Source of the DNA: Coix lacryma-jobi var. lacryma-jobi
Lineage: Eukaryota > Streptophyta > Magnoliopsida > Poales > Poaceae
Assembly (NCBI GenBank): GCA_009763385.1
Contig: CM019824.1
Location: 145,831,705-145,895,704, forward strand
Direction of reading: 5' to 3'
Length of the DNA: 64,000 nucleotides
Position numbers and translations under genes: made by a program. This document shows positions 21,281-31,240 of this stretch, in pieces. Position 1 is the first letter of the stretch, and every line of letters begins with the position of its first letter. The notes under the pieces are model-generated. The model did no database searches, was not told the origin of the DNA, and saw only the letters and a list, made by a program, of their open reading frames with translations.

Positions 21281-24200
21281 CTAAAAGGGGAAACACACAC
21301 CAAGCTCACCCCTCAACCTATTAAAGGTTGATTCGTCTAAAGGCTTGGTGAAAATATCAGCCAATTGGTGATGAGTATCGACATGGCGAAGGTCGATATC
21401 ACCCTTCTCCTGGTGGTCTCGCAAGAAATGAAAGCGCACATCAATGTGTTTGGTTTTCGAGTGAAGCACAGGGTTCTTAGCAACGCTAATGGCACTCGTG
21501 CTGTCACAAAGCAAAGGAACTCGAGTAAAGCTCAAACCAAAATCACGCAAAGTGGCCATCATCCAGAGTAACTGGGAACAGCAGCTAGCCGCAGCAACAT
21601 ATTCAGCCTCCGTGGTAGACTGAGCGACACTAGACTGCTTGCGAGAAGACCACGACACAAGAGAAGATCCAATAAACTGGCAAGTCCCTGAAGTGGACTT
21701 GCGCTCAATGCGACAACCAGCAAAATCAGCATCAGAAAAGCCACAAAGCGAGAGAGTGGAGGAAGCAGAATACCAAATCCCGAGCTCGGGCGTGAAACGA
21801 AGGTACCTGAAGATGCGCTTCACCGCCTGACGGTGAGAAATGCGTGGCGAAGCCTGAAAGCGTGCGCACAAGCACACGGCGAACTGAATGTCCGGCCGTG
21901 TCGCCGTCAGGTAGAGCAGCGATCCAATCATGCTGCGGTACTCCTTCTGGTCCACTGCTTCTCCATCCGTGTCGGCATCCAGGGCAGTCGTCGTCGACAT
22001 GGGCGTCGGAAGAGGCTTAGCCTCACCCATGTCGAACCGCTTCAGCAAGTCCCTTGTGTACTTGCCCTGGTGCACAAACGTCCCCTCTCGGGATTGCTTA
22101 ATTTGCAACCCGAGAAAGAAAGTCAGCTCGCCCATCATGCTCATCTCGAACTCCCTGCTCATAGTATCTGCAAACTTGGCAACCAAAGCGTGAGAAGAAC
22201 CACCGAAAATGATATCATCCACGTAAATTTGGACCAAGAGAGTATCTTTGCCTTGCTTGAGGAGAAAGAGCGTTTTATCTACACATCCCATTTTAAAACC
22301 CTTAGCTAGCAAAAAGGTTTTTAATCTCTCATACCAGGCTCTAGGGGCTTGTTTCAAACCATACAAAGCTTTGTGGAGTTTAAAGACATGGTTTGGAAAC
22401 TTGGGATTTTCAAAACCGGGGGGTTGCTGGACATAGACCTCCTCCTCAATATAGCCGTTTAAGAAGGCACTCTTGACATCCATTTGAAAAAGTTTGAAAC
22501 CCATGGATGCAGCATAAGCCAAGAGTATCCTAATAGCCTCCAAACGAGCTACAGGGGCGAAGGTCTCCTCATAATCTATCCCCTCCTTCTGACTATAACC
22601 CTTCGCTACAAGCCGGGCCTTGTTTCTCACAATGTGGCCCTCCTCTCCTTGCTTGTTTTTAAATACCCATTTTGTCCCAATAGGTTTACAGTCAGGAGGT
22701 GGTGGTACTAGAACCCAAACCCGATTTCGCTCAAAGTTCTCTAGCTCCTCATGCATGGCATTGACCCAATCCGGATCCGTCAATGCGTGTCCAACATCTC
22801 GGGGCTCAAAAGACGCAACAAAAGCAGAATGAGCAAAGTGCGAGATGTGCTGTGACCTGGAGCGAGTAACTCGCTCGTCGATGTCGCCGATCATCTGTTC
22901 AGGGGGGTGCTGGCGCTGGATGTGTCGTGGCGCCTCCCGGGAAGAAGTAACCTCCCCCTCAACAGTAGCTGGTTCCACCCCGGGTACAAAAGGTACCGCG
23001 CGAGGTGGATCCCACGGCCCCCAGGAAGAAGACGTCTCGGGGCCACGGGTCGTCGTCGAAGCCGCTCCCGGCGGCGCGACAGGCGGAGGGGGTGCTGGAT
23101 CATCTATACCTTCAGCACCCTCTTCCTCGTCATCGAAAAGAGGCTCTCCAACCTCGTGATCACCTGCACGCTCAAAACGAGAAGAAGGAGAAACAAGAGT
23201 CTCGTCGAAGGTGACATCTGATGTCTCCATGACTCGGTTAGTGTCAAGGTTAAGTACACGATAAGCTCGAGTGTGAGTACCATAACCCAAAAACACACCG
23301 TCAGAAGAACGAGACTCAAACTTGTCTAGGTTGCCTTTTTTCAATATAAAACAGTGGCAACCAAAGACTCTAAAATAACTCACCTTGGGCTGGCGACCAA
23401 AACGCAACTCATAAGAAGTCTTCTTCAAAAACACTCTCAGAAAAATGCGATTCGAAATATAGCATGCAGTGTTCATAGCTTCGGCCCAATAGCGCCTAGG
23501 AGTCCTATGCTCATCAAGCATCGTCCTGGCCATCTCAACAAGGGTCCGATTCTTCCTCTCTACAACACCATTTTGGGGTGGTGTATAGGGAGAAGAAAAC
23601 TGATGCTCCAAACCAAGGCGTTTACAAAACTTCTCAAAATCCGAATTTTTAAACTCGGAACCATTATCACTTCTAATCGCTCGCATCGAGTTCAAAGGGA
23701 ACTCGTTCTGAAGACGCAAAATCAGATCGCGAGCGAAGGAGAATGTCTCGGACTTCTCAACTAAAAAGAAGACCCACGAATACCTCGAAAAGTCGTCAAC
23801 AATAACAAGCACATACCACTTCCCACCAACCGAGCTCACCCGAGCCGGACCAACAAGGTCCATATGCAAAAGCTCTCCGGGGTGTGAGGTCATAACCTTG
23901 GTCAAAGGATGGTGGGGAGCAGCAACCATCTTTCCATGCCGGCAAGCATGGCAAACTAGATCCTTCTCCAACGAAAGCTTGGGCAATCCTCGGATTAAGC
24001 CAAGTGAGCTAAGTCTTGCAAGCAAGTCAAAACTCAGGTGACCGAGCCTCCTATGCCACTTCCAAAGATCAGAAGAAGAAGGACTAGCCAAAAGACAGCG
24101 AGAAGATCCAAACGACTTTGAGAAATTCGCGCGAAAGACATTCCCAAAGGGTGAAATCAGACATACAAGATCACCCTGAGGATCTAAGATCCGGCTAAGG

Positions 24201-24466
24201 TTCGGTTTGAAACGAATCTCATAGCCTTCACGAAAAAGTTGCGAAACAGAAAGCAAGTTAAAATGCAGGTTAGAAACAAGAGCAACCTCGCGCAACACAA
24301 AGTGCTCATTAACCCGCACTGCACCAACGGACAATACCTTGCCCTTACCTTTGTCGCCGAAGGTTATGTACTCCTTTCCGGCGACCGGACTGTGGCTGGA
24401 GAACCATTTGGCATTTCCGGTCATGTGCCTCGAACAACCGGAATCCACAAGCCAAATGTCCTCCAA
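21281..24466 (-). CDS. N1 pol polyprotein (protease, integrase, reverse transcriptase, RNase H)
   Basis: Copia-order polyprotein of 1061 residues counted from a TTG at 24466; the frame is open back to a TAG at 24478-24476. Aspartic protease: DSG at residues 8-10 in WLVDSGCSRHMTG. Integrase zinc finger: H138, H143, C172, C175. Integrase catalytic triad: D203, D267, E303, with the usual 35-residue D-E spacing. A proline- and acid-rich linker spans about 425-525. Reverse transcriptase: FAPVARLEAIR, D663 in MDVKSAFLNG, and YVDD at 748-751. RNase H: SDAD (911-914), TEAEY (952-956), D988 and KHID (1007-1009 region). It ends LGVCFPF. There are no stops or frameshifts. No AUG lies just upstream in frame without a stop, so expression probably needs splicing, recoding or non-AUG initiation. 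It copies and integrates the element in the cytoplasm and nucleus. Function is inferred from motifs. Confidence 0.97.
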   Translation of the reverse strand: MEDIWLVDSGCSRHMTGNAKWFSSHSPVAGKEYITFGDKGKGKVLSVGAVRVNEHFVLREVALVSNLHFNLLSVSQLFREGYEIRFKPNLSRILDPQGDLVCLISPFGNVFRANFSKSFGSSRCLLASPSSSDLWKWHRRLGHLSFDLLARLSSLGLIRGLPKLSLEKDLVCHACRHGKMVAAPHHPLTKVMTSHPGELLHMDLVGPARVSSVGGKWYVLVIVDDFSRYSWVFFLVEKSETFSFARDLILRLQNEFPLNSMRAIRSDNGSEFKNSDFEKFCKRLGLEHQFSSPYTPPQNGVVERKNRTLVEMARTMLDEHRTPRRYWAEAMNTACYISNRIFLRVFLKKTSYELRFGRQPKVSYFRVFGCHCFILKKGNLDKFESRSSDGVFLGYGTHTRAYRVLNLDTNRVMETSDVTFDETLVSPSSRFERAGDHEVGEPLFDDEEEGAEGIDDPAPPPPVAPPGAASTTTRGPETSSSWGPWDPPRAVPFVPGVEPATVEGEVTSSREAPRHIQRQHPPEQMIGDIDERVTRSRSQHISHFAHSAFVASFEPRDVGHALTDPDWVNAMHEELENFERNRVWVLVPPPPDCKPIGTKWVFKNKQGEEGHIVRNKARLVAKGYSQKEGIDYEETFAPVARLEAIRILLAYAASMGFKLFQMDVKSAFLNGYIEEEVYVQQPPGFENPKFPNHVFKLHKALYGLKQAPRAWYERLKTFLLAKGFKMGCVDKTLFLLKQGKDTLLVQIYVDDIIFGGSSHALVAKFADTMSREFEMSMMGELTFFLGLQIKQSREGTFVHQGKYTRDLLKRFDMGEAKPLPTPMSTTTALDADTDGEAVDQKEYRSMIGSLLYLTATRPDIQFAVCLCARFQASPRISHRQAVKRIFRYLRFTPELGIWYSASSTLSLCGFSDADFAGCRIERKSTSGTCQFIGSSLVSWSSRKQSSVAQSTTEAEYVAAASCCSQLLWMMATLRDFGLSFTRVPLLCDSTSAISVAKNPVLHSKTKHIDVRFHFLRDHQEKGDIDLRHVDTHHQLADIFTKPLDESTFNRLRGELGVCFPF

Positions 24467-24480
24467 CCGCTCCTCCTACA

Positions 24481-27207
24481 TCAATAAAAAGACATAGGGT
24501 GAACATACGGTCCAACACTGGGGTTAGTAAGATAAGAAGGAAACCAGTGTTGGGCCGGCTGCTCAAAAGAACGGTCAGTGTAAAAACCAACCTGTCTAGG
24601 GGGATAGCGATCACCACGCACAGGAAAACGTGGTCCGCTGGGGAAGAAGCGCTCACCGCGAAACTCTACCTGCGGTGGGACAAAGCGCTCAACAAAGCCT
24701 CCGCCACGGGGTCCGTTACCTGCAAAAGCAGGATCCCGTCGGGCACGCTCTCTACGAGGTCTACGCCTAGGAGCCTGCTGCTCAACTCTAGCGTCTCTCC
24801 TCGGAGCTCTCTCCTGCCTAGGCCTCACAAACTGAGGTGCTCTACCTCTAGGCCTAGTCTCCCTCCTAGGGGCTCTCTCCTGCTGCCTAGGCTGGGTATG
24901 CTTCCCTCCAGACCTAGCAGCTCTCCCCTGAGGCTTCGGAGCATGTCCACCACGAGCTGGGTGAAACATGTCCGGGTTCTGCATCTCCCTAGCACGGCGC
25001 GCCTCTCTCCTGCGCCTAAAGCAGAACTCACTCAGGTGACCATCCCGCCCACAAAAGTCACACTGAAACCTCACCGCGCGCAAAGGGGGTTGTTGGTTTG
25101 CAGGGATGTGGGTATGGTTCACCTTGCCCTTGCCCTTCTGTGGCAACTCCTCTCGGATGGGTGGCATTGTGTCAAGCTTGTTCTTTAGGTGATTGGGCTT
25201 GGGTTGCCATTGTGGATTCTTGGGTGGAGCCTTGGGGGGTTCAACTACAACTCCATCCTTGGTGACAGGCTTGGCAGGCTCTTTGGGTGGAAGCTTGGTT
25301 AGTTTGGGAGTAGTGGTGGAGTTGGGCTTCTCACAGGGGTTCAGACCACTAGACTCTCCAATCTTACCAAAAGCTGAAAGATCAACACTCTGGCCAAGAC
25401 CTACACCAGGAGCCCCAGCAGCTCGCTTGAATTGGGAGATCATCATCCCGAGCTGAGGCTCACCACAAGACACCCATGACAAGACGGTCCGAAGGTATGT
25501 GTTTTCCTCCTCGGTACGCACCTTGTCATGCCTCACATTGGCCATCTCCTGCTCCAGGCCCTCACACAAAGCACACCTCTTGACACAAGTGCTATCCGAG
25601 CCGGCCTTCTCAAAAGACTCAAGCTTGGCATTCTTCTCTGCCAACTCGGATTGCAAGACAGGACAAGTCTTGCACGCACCCAACAGCTGCGGTCTAGCTC
25701 GGAGCTCATCCACCTCATCTACCAGCGCAGCATGCTTACTCCTCAGAGTGAGAAGATCCGTCATGTGCGCGGCGCAACTCTCGCACTCCAACTCCTCCGA
25801 CACAACCACGGTGGACCGAGCGAACTCAAGCTCCTTCACCGTGTCCTCCCACTTCTGCCTAAACTCCTTGCGCTCTCTAGCGGCACGCCTAAGCAACTTG
25901 TCTTGACTAAGGAGGGCAGCAGTCAACTTCTCAACCTCGGAGGAAAGCTCGTCGTAGGTGAGAGATACCTGGGAGGTGTCGTCGTCGTCGTCGTTCCGAG
26001 GGGTACGCTCTGGCTCGCCGTCGACCTCATCTCCGAGCGCCATGGTACACAGGCCTTCGTCGCCGGCAAAGAAGCACAAGCCGTTGAACGTGTCCTCCAG
26101 CTTCTTCTTCTCGGACTCGTCATCACTCGATCGAGCGGAGTCGTCATCCGAGCCGTCGACGTCGCTGAGCGTGGCGAAGAACGCTCGCTGCTCAGCCTGC
26201 TGCTTCTCCAAGTACTTCTTCTTGATGTACTCTTTGTTGAAGCCGCCCCGCTTCTTGTGCCTTGGGGGAACGTGCTTCTCCTTGTACTTGGAGTCGCGCC
26301 TGTGGCCGTGATCGCCCTTCCCAAGATGCTTGTTCTTCTTCTTGGGGCAGTCGGCGATGAAGTGGTCGGGGTCGCCGCACTCGTAGCATCCGGTGCGTCC
26401 TCCTCCGCGACGACGGTTCATGCGGTTGTTGTGGAACCGCGAGAACCGGTTGGCAAGCAAAGCCAACTCGTCGTCTCCCAAAGACTCCAGCTGGTCCTCT
26501 GTCACAGAAAAAAGAGAAGAAAGCGCAAAGCCAGCTGAGGAGTTAGAGGAAGAGCCGGAAACCAAAGCCATGGACGGGCGAGAAGGATTTTCAAAAGAAG
26601 CCCTCGCCATAGCATCAATCTCACTGGACTTGAGCTTACTGAAGAGCTCGTCGCAGGTGAGAGTCTCATAGTTCGGCGATTCGATGATTGCCTGAACCTT
26701 GGAGTCCCACACCGAACGGTCAAGAGTGTGCAAAAGCTTCAAAGCACGCTCATGATCGTCAAATGGCAACTGCTCTCTGTTAGCCCTCATCCTGTTGACA
26801 ATCACCTGAAAGCGAGCGAATAAACTTTCTATGCTCTCGCCAGGTTGATGTCTAAAGTTCTCATACTCTCGCTTGAACGACTCGTAGAGTCGGGTTTTGA
26901 CTTGAGAGGTGCCCTCATGAAAACGCATGAGAGTATCCCAGATCTCCCGAGCCGTAGCGAGGTGAGAAACGCGATCAAACTCACCCATGCTCAAACAAGA
27001 GAAAAGAGCATTACGGGCTCGGCTATTGGCATCGTGCTCATCGATCTGCTGTTGATTCACACGAGCAGCCAAGACCACGTAATCAGGGGAGTTGCAAATA
27101 TCCCAGATCGAAGCGCCCAAGCTCTGCAAATAGGCCGACATACGTATCTTCCAATACGCATAGTTCGTCCCATCGAAAAACGGCGGTTTGCCCACGCCGC
27201 GATCCAT
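24481..27207 (-). CDS. N1 Gag polyprotein (capsid and nucleocapsid)
   Basis: Structural protein of 908 residues that should form virus-like particles around element RNA. Residues 8-150 form the UBN2-type Copia gag region (FFDGTNYAYWKIRM, EIWDTL, QVIVNRMRA). A first CCHC knuckle is C274-C277-H282-C287, followed by a basic stretch (288-335) and an acidic region (348-412). A coiled coil runs about 415-580 with three CxxC pairs (CESC, CKTC, CALC). A second knuckle is C716-C719-H724-C729, and the C-terminal tail (about 730-870) is Arg-rich. The start ATG is 64 bases from the LTR, just after the PBS; the homologous start in P3 is at 53066 (MDRGNGKAPYFDG), supporting this choice. The stop TGA (24483-24481) overlaps an ATG in the sequence TGATG. 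Large two-knuckle gags are typical of Sireviruses. Confidence 0.95.
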   Translation of the reverse strand: MDRGVGKPPFFDGTNYAYWKIRMSAYLQSLGASIWDICNSPDYVVLAARVNQQQIDEHDANSRARNALFSCLSMGEFDRVSHLATAREIWDTLMRFHEGTSQVKTRLYESFKREYENFRHQPGESIESLFARFQVIVNRMRANREQLPFDDHERALKLLHTLDRSVWDSKVQAIIESPNYETLTCDELFSKLKSSEIDAMARASFENPSRPSMALVSGSSSNSSAGFALSSLFSVTEDQLESLGDDELALLANRFSRFHNNRMNRRRGGGRTGCYECGDPDHFIADCPKKKNKHLGKGDHGHRRDSKYKEKHVPPRHKKRGGFNKEYIKKKYLEKQQAEQRAFFATLSDVDGSDDDSARSSDDESEKKKLEDTFNGLCFFAGDEGLCTMALGDEVDGEPERTPRNDDDDDTSQVSLTYDELSSEVEKLTAALLSQDKLLRRAARERKEFRQKWEDTVKELEFARSTVVVSEELECESCAAHMTDLLTLRSKHAALVDEVDELRARPQLLGACKTCPVLQSELAEKNAKLESFEKAGSDSTCVKRCALCEGLEQEMANVRHDKVRTEEENTYLRTVLSWVSCGEPQLGMMISQFKRAAGAPGVGLGQSVDLSAFGKIGESSGLNPCEKPNSTTTPKLTKLPPKEPAKPVTKDGVVVEPPKAPPKNPQWQPKPNHLKNKLDTMPPIREELPQKGKGKVNHTHIPANQQPPLRAVRFQCDFCGRDGHLSEFCFRRRREARRAREMQNPDMFHPARGGHAPKPQGRAARSGGKHTQPRQQERAPRRETRPRGRAPQFVRPRQERAPRRDARVEQQAPRRRPRRERARRDPAFAGNGPRGGGFVERFVPPQVEFRGERFFPSGPRFPVRGDRYPPRQVGFYTDRSFEQPAQHWFPSYLTNPSVGPYVHPMSFY

Positions 27208-27256
27208 GTCGCCTTCGGTGGATCTGGAACCGGCTAAGGTGGAAGATCCTTAACCC

Positions 27257-27268
27257 GCTCCGATACCA
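27257..27268 (-). other. Primer binding site of N1
   Basis: Minus strand TGGTATCGGAGC starts two bases after the 5' LTR end. This is the usual plant Copia primer site for initiator tRNA-Met. Confidence 0.9.
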
Positions 27269-27270
27269 AT

Positions 27271-29279
27271 TGAAGGACCGAGAAGCTAACCGAAAACGAC
27301 CAGAGGGGGGGGGGGGGGGTGAATGGGAGCTTCAAAATTTCCTTACGGAAACTAGATGCCACTGTCCCAAAATCGACCCCAAAAGCGAACCCTAGAGCTT
27401 GCTAATGTCCACGACCCTATATGTAGGGTGGATGCTTCCTAGAAGCACAGCGAGACACTAGACAACTCTAGAAAGCCAACGCAAAAGACGGAAATCAATT
27501 CTGACAACGAACGAGCGAACCGCGGACGAAACCGTGCGAAACCAGACGCATCGGACGCTGGCCTGCGTCCGATGCCAGACCACCGGAAGCGTCCGATGCA
27601 GACTGGACGGTTCTGGAACCTTACTGTTCCACCATCGGACGCTGTGAACAGTAATCACCCAGCGTCCGATGCAAAGGCTCCGGCGCGTCCGATGGACAAC
27701 GGACGCGTCCGATGCCTAGCGTCCGATGCAAACTAAAACACCGAAAACGTGACACGCGTCACCGGAGCGTCCGATGCTAGGGACCCTAGCGTCCGATGCT
27801 CCCGTGATAGCGTCCGATGCTCCCGAAAACAGCGCAGTTCTTTGATGATTCAACCCGATCTCCTCTAAATCAAAAGCTCTAGGCCTAGGATTCGATCTGA
27901 GGAGTCACAAGGATGTTAGTGAGCTATCTCTAAGAGATCATGGCTCGAACCTAACTCCAAATCGGTGAATCAAGAAATTTCGGGGCATGGAGGCAAGAAC
28001 GCAATCCAAAACGAAAATCGATCGATCTCCTAGACCGTGAGGTTAGAGTTTAATTCCTTCGGTGGAAAGGAGAGCCTCACGATCTAGAACAACTTGGTTC
28101 AAACGGTTTTGCAAAAGATGAACCGAGCAAAGAGATCAAGCGACGGGAAAATCGTGGAGAAAAAGGATTCCGCGAAGAACACAAAGAAAACGCGAATCAC
28201 AGCCACGAACTCGAATTAAGGACGCAAATCAAGCCATCGATCTGTGCTCCAAGGTGAGGATACGGCCTCACTTCCTCAAATCAACAGTACACAGAGTGGA
28301 GTCTCTCTGCGGATCTCAACTAGCTAGAGCAGGGGATGGGAGAGTGGAAACCCTAGGTGCTAGGAAGCAAAAGACTGCGCTAACTGAGATTGAGATAGGG
28401 AGGAGGGTGTCTCCCCTAGACTACTTATACTAACCTAGCCTAAGTCTATTTCCTACTCTACCCCTCTCTACTCTAATTACAGAGCGGACCAGCCTAACCC
28501 TAAGGCTATTCTAGTCCACCCGCTGGTGGTAGGTAGATCCGACGGCCACGCCCGCACGGTCTTCCGCGTCGCCTCCACGCAACCTTCAGATCGCCGCCAC
28601 GTGCCGCCACCACTCTGCACCCCCGGTTTTGCGGCCCAAACCGGGAAACCAGCCTTTTCCATCAGCCCCCGGTTTTGAGGCCCAAACCGGGAAACCAGCC
28701 TCCAGCCCGAGTTTTGTGGCCAAACTCGGAAACCGTCCGCGCCCGAGTTTTGAGGCCCAAACTCGGAAACCGGCCCACGCCCAGGTTTTGAGGCTCAACC
28801 TGGAAACCGTTGCGCCCAGGTTTTGTGGCTCAACCTGGAAACCCAGCACCCAGGTTTTGAGGCCCAAACCTGGAAACCGTCCACCGTTGGTTTTTCCCGG
28901 GCTCTACCAACAAACCGGCGTCGTAGAGGGGATGCACCGCCTGTGCACCCCTTCCACCGACATGATCGCACTTCTCCGCCTGTCGCTGTCGCAGGCTGCC
29001 AGCCACCACAGCTGATCCTCCGGCCTCCAGTCCATCAGTCCAAGTCCACGTCCGCCCTTCACCGTCCGATACATCGGCATGGCACGTCCGCCGCACGGCA
29101 CGCCCATCCTTCATCGCGCCCGGTCCGTCGGCACGGCACGTCGCAACTTGACCTTCACCCGCCATCGATCACTGTCTCCGTGCTCGACACCTGCACAACA
29201 CAAGCCAAAGAACATGCGCATCATCTCCGTTGACAATCACTCATCACTCAGAGACTCGGCATACACCCATGTATCCGCA
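27271..29279 (-). repeat. N1 5' LTR (2009 bp)
   Basis: Nearly identical to the 3' LTR. It contains the hairpin cassette at 28622-28873, a TATA box (TATAAG, minus strand, 28424-28429) and the GCGTCCGATGC array at about 27541-27823. The plus-strand G run near the sense 3' end has 15 Gs. It supplies the promoter of the element. Confidence 0.97.
28424..28429 (-). promoter_or_regulatory. TATA box of the N1 5' LTR
   Basis: Minus strand TTAGTATAAGTAGTC. It lies between the hairpin cassette (upstream) and the transcribed motif array, at the same relative place as the better TATA box of P3 (TATAAATAG). Confidence 0.55.
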
Positions 29280-30140
29280 GGTCCTCCACTCCCCCAAGGC
29301 ACCTCCACCTATAAAAGGAGGCCTCCACCCTCCTCACAATTCATCCAAGAGCTCATCAACACATATCTCAAGAGGGATCCATAGAAGAAGAAGTAGTGCC
29401 TCATATATCATAGCTCTAGTAGCTATCTAGAATAGGGAGCGAGTGAGGTCTGAGCGGGAGAAGTGCCGGAGTTGTTGGCTACCTCCACAAGTGTACTCAG
29501 CATGCTTGTACACTTAGCGGGAGGAACACCAGAATCGCTGGTATAATCTCATTTGTACTTCTACGATCTTGCATACTACACTTAAGTATAAGATTTCGTG
29601 TTCATCTTGGTTCTAAAGTTCTTATCGTGTTTAAGCTTTCGCTAACTTAGTCTGTGGGACGGGCCGTTCACCTTCGGGTGGGTGCCCTAGTAAGAGGGTG
29701 CAAGCCCTAGCTACCGCTAGAAGTAGTGGCACTTAGCGTAAACACGGTGTTTAGGCTAAGTGATCACAGGTTGGTTGCCTGGGTCTCCACGGTCGAGGAG
29801 GTAGGGGGCAGGTGGTGACAGCCCTATCCGTCCTTTGTAATCCACCCACGTTCAGGATTCCAGGTAGAGCTGTATCGGCATAGGTTGGGAAACCAACCTC
29901 ACCCGTTGACCAAAGTAGGCTTTGCTGGCTGAGCTTATATCACATAAGGACCGATTCCTTAGAAGAACCTTGCTACCCTTATTACCCTTCTCCTTGTATT
30001 ATCTGGGAGGACTAGACCAAGAGACTATAGCACACCGTTCCCTGTGGAAAATAGATACCCTGAATACTTCTGGGTGAAGTGCTAGAACGGTACTTCCGTG
30101 CGCTTGCAGACTTTTCTGCTTACGCTAAGAAATACCAACA
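29280..30140 (+). repeat. A1 5' LTR, part 2 (right of N1)
   Basis: Starts with the duplicated GGTCC and carries a TATA box at 29310-29316. It ends AAATACCAACA just before the PBS. Together with part 1 it gives an LTR of roughly 1.4 kb if the left border at 17037 is right. Confidence 0.75.
29310..29316 (+). promoter_or_regulatory. TATA box of the A1 LTR
   Basis: CCACCTATAAAAGGAGGC followed by a CT-rich leader. This is a strong plant core promoter match in a correctly placed LTR context. Confidence 0.65.
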
Positions 30141-30148
30141 AGCATTTT

Positions 30149-30166
30149 TGGCGCTGTTGCCAGGGA
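30149..30166 (+). other. Primer binding site of A1
   Basis: TGGCGCTGTTGCCAGGGA, eight bases after the LTR end. It closely resembles the Athila-type site (TGGCGCCGTTGCCGGGGA) assigned to tRNA-Asp. Confidence 0.8.
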
Positions 30167-30247
30167 ACGGTCGTCGTCTTTAGTCTCCGAACCTAGTTCG
30201 CCTGTGTATCTTTTCTTTTACCTTTCTTTTCATTTATTACCTTACCT

Positions 30248-31240
30248 ATGGAGCCAACCACTATCCAAAACCTATCCAGTCCACGAGCCGAGTTCTATGA
30301 GCCACCACAATCGTCGAAGCCAATTACAGCTTCTGGCTATGAACTCCAACCTGGCTTTATAGCCATGGTTCGTGAACAACCCTTCTCTGGTTTTGAGAAT
30401 GAAAACCCTACCAACACCTACGGGAGTTTGAGTTACTTTATGCATGCTTGACGATTGCGGGCATGTCACAAGAAACACTATGTTGGAAATTGTTTCCGTT
30501 CTCTCTTTCTGATAGAGCAAAACAATGGTACAACAATATCGTAGGAAGAGTTAACGGAGATTGGAAGGAACTATGGAGCAAATTCTGTCTCGCGTTCTTC
30601 CCCATATCTCGTATTGCAAACCTACGACTAGAGTTACTCAACTTCCAATAAAAAGAGAAGGAAATGTTAGGTGCAGCCTGAGAAAGATTTTTAACTCTTT
30701 CACGGTTAGTCCCAGACTTGTCTCTACCCAACCATGTGTTGTTACAACACTTTTGGTTAGGGTTGAACAAGGAGTCTGCCCTACAGCTAGACATTTCTGC
30801 TAGAGGATCGTTCATGTGCAAAACCCAAGGGGAAGGAGAAGCTCTGCTAGACCTTATTCTAGAGAACACTCCACCTCCTGATCCCCTTTGAACGAAAGAT
30901 GAACCCAAGCATGAGGAGGTCTCTTCGGTTAAAACCAAACCTGAGATTCAAACTCAGAGACCCTCATCGCTAATGGAACCTCTGAAGAAAGTTTTCTTCC
31001 CTTCAGATTTTCCGCTTCAAGGAAGAATGCCTTGATAATTATGTAGATACCTCGAAGCTTTCATACCAGAAACCTCCAGTTCCTACCACTCCTCTTGAGC
31101 CTCCTGAAGAAATCCTTCATACAGAGGAGTTGCCTTCCGTCATAAGTAGCGATTGGGTGGAACAAGCGGAACTCTCTTCTGAAGAAATTCAGATTAGTCC
31201 CTCTTGTTCATTCATCCACGCTAAAATAGGCAGAGACTAG
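30248..31240 (+). pseudogene. A1 gag, broken
   Basis: Athila-like capsid region. The first frame (30248-30451) begins MEPTTIQNLSSP. A frame change near 30430-30450 leads to GMSQETLCWKLFPFSLSDRAKQW and FCLAFFPISRIANLRLELLNF (to about 30651). After in-frame stops, recognisable pieces continue: RLVPDLSLPNHVLLQHFWLG, NKESALQLDISARGSF and GEALLDLILENTPPPDP, to about 30890. FPFSL..RAK.W and FFPISRI are hallmarks of Athila/Tat gags. At 31238-31240 a TAG separates gag from the next frame; it may replace a TGG codon. Confidence 0.8.

Larger units (their letters stand above)
17613..29284 (-). mobile_element. N1: complete, recently inserted Sirevirus-type Copia element
   Basis: Eleven-and-a-half-kilobase element (17618-29279) with perfect 5-bp target duplication GGTCC on both sides. 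The order on the minus strand is: 5' LTR (29279-27271), PBS, gag (27207-24481), pol (24466-21281), 3' noncoding region with PPT, and 3' LTR (19624-17618). By eye the LTRs differ by one substitution (18085 G versus 27740 A on the plus strand) and by a poly-G length change (13 versus 15). Both reading frames are open and all catalytic motifs are present. Sirevirus assignment rests on the large gag with two CCHC knuckles, long LTRs, palindrome-rich LTR and repeated PPT motifs. There is no env-like frame. Confidence 0.97.

Noticed and set aside
25528..26538. 336-codon plus-strand frame inside N1
   Set aside because: It is antisense to the well-supported gag coding sequence and is rich in Leu and Val from reverse-complemented Glu/Lys codons; no domain.
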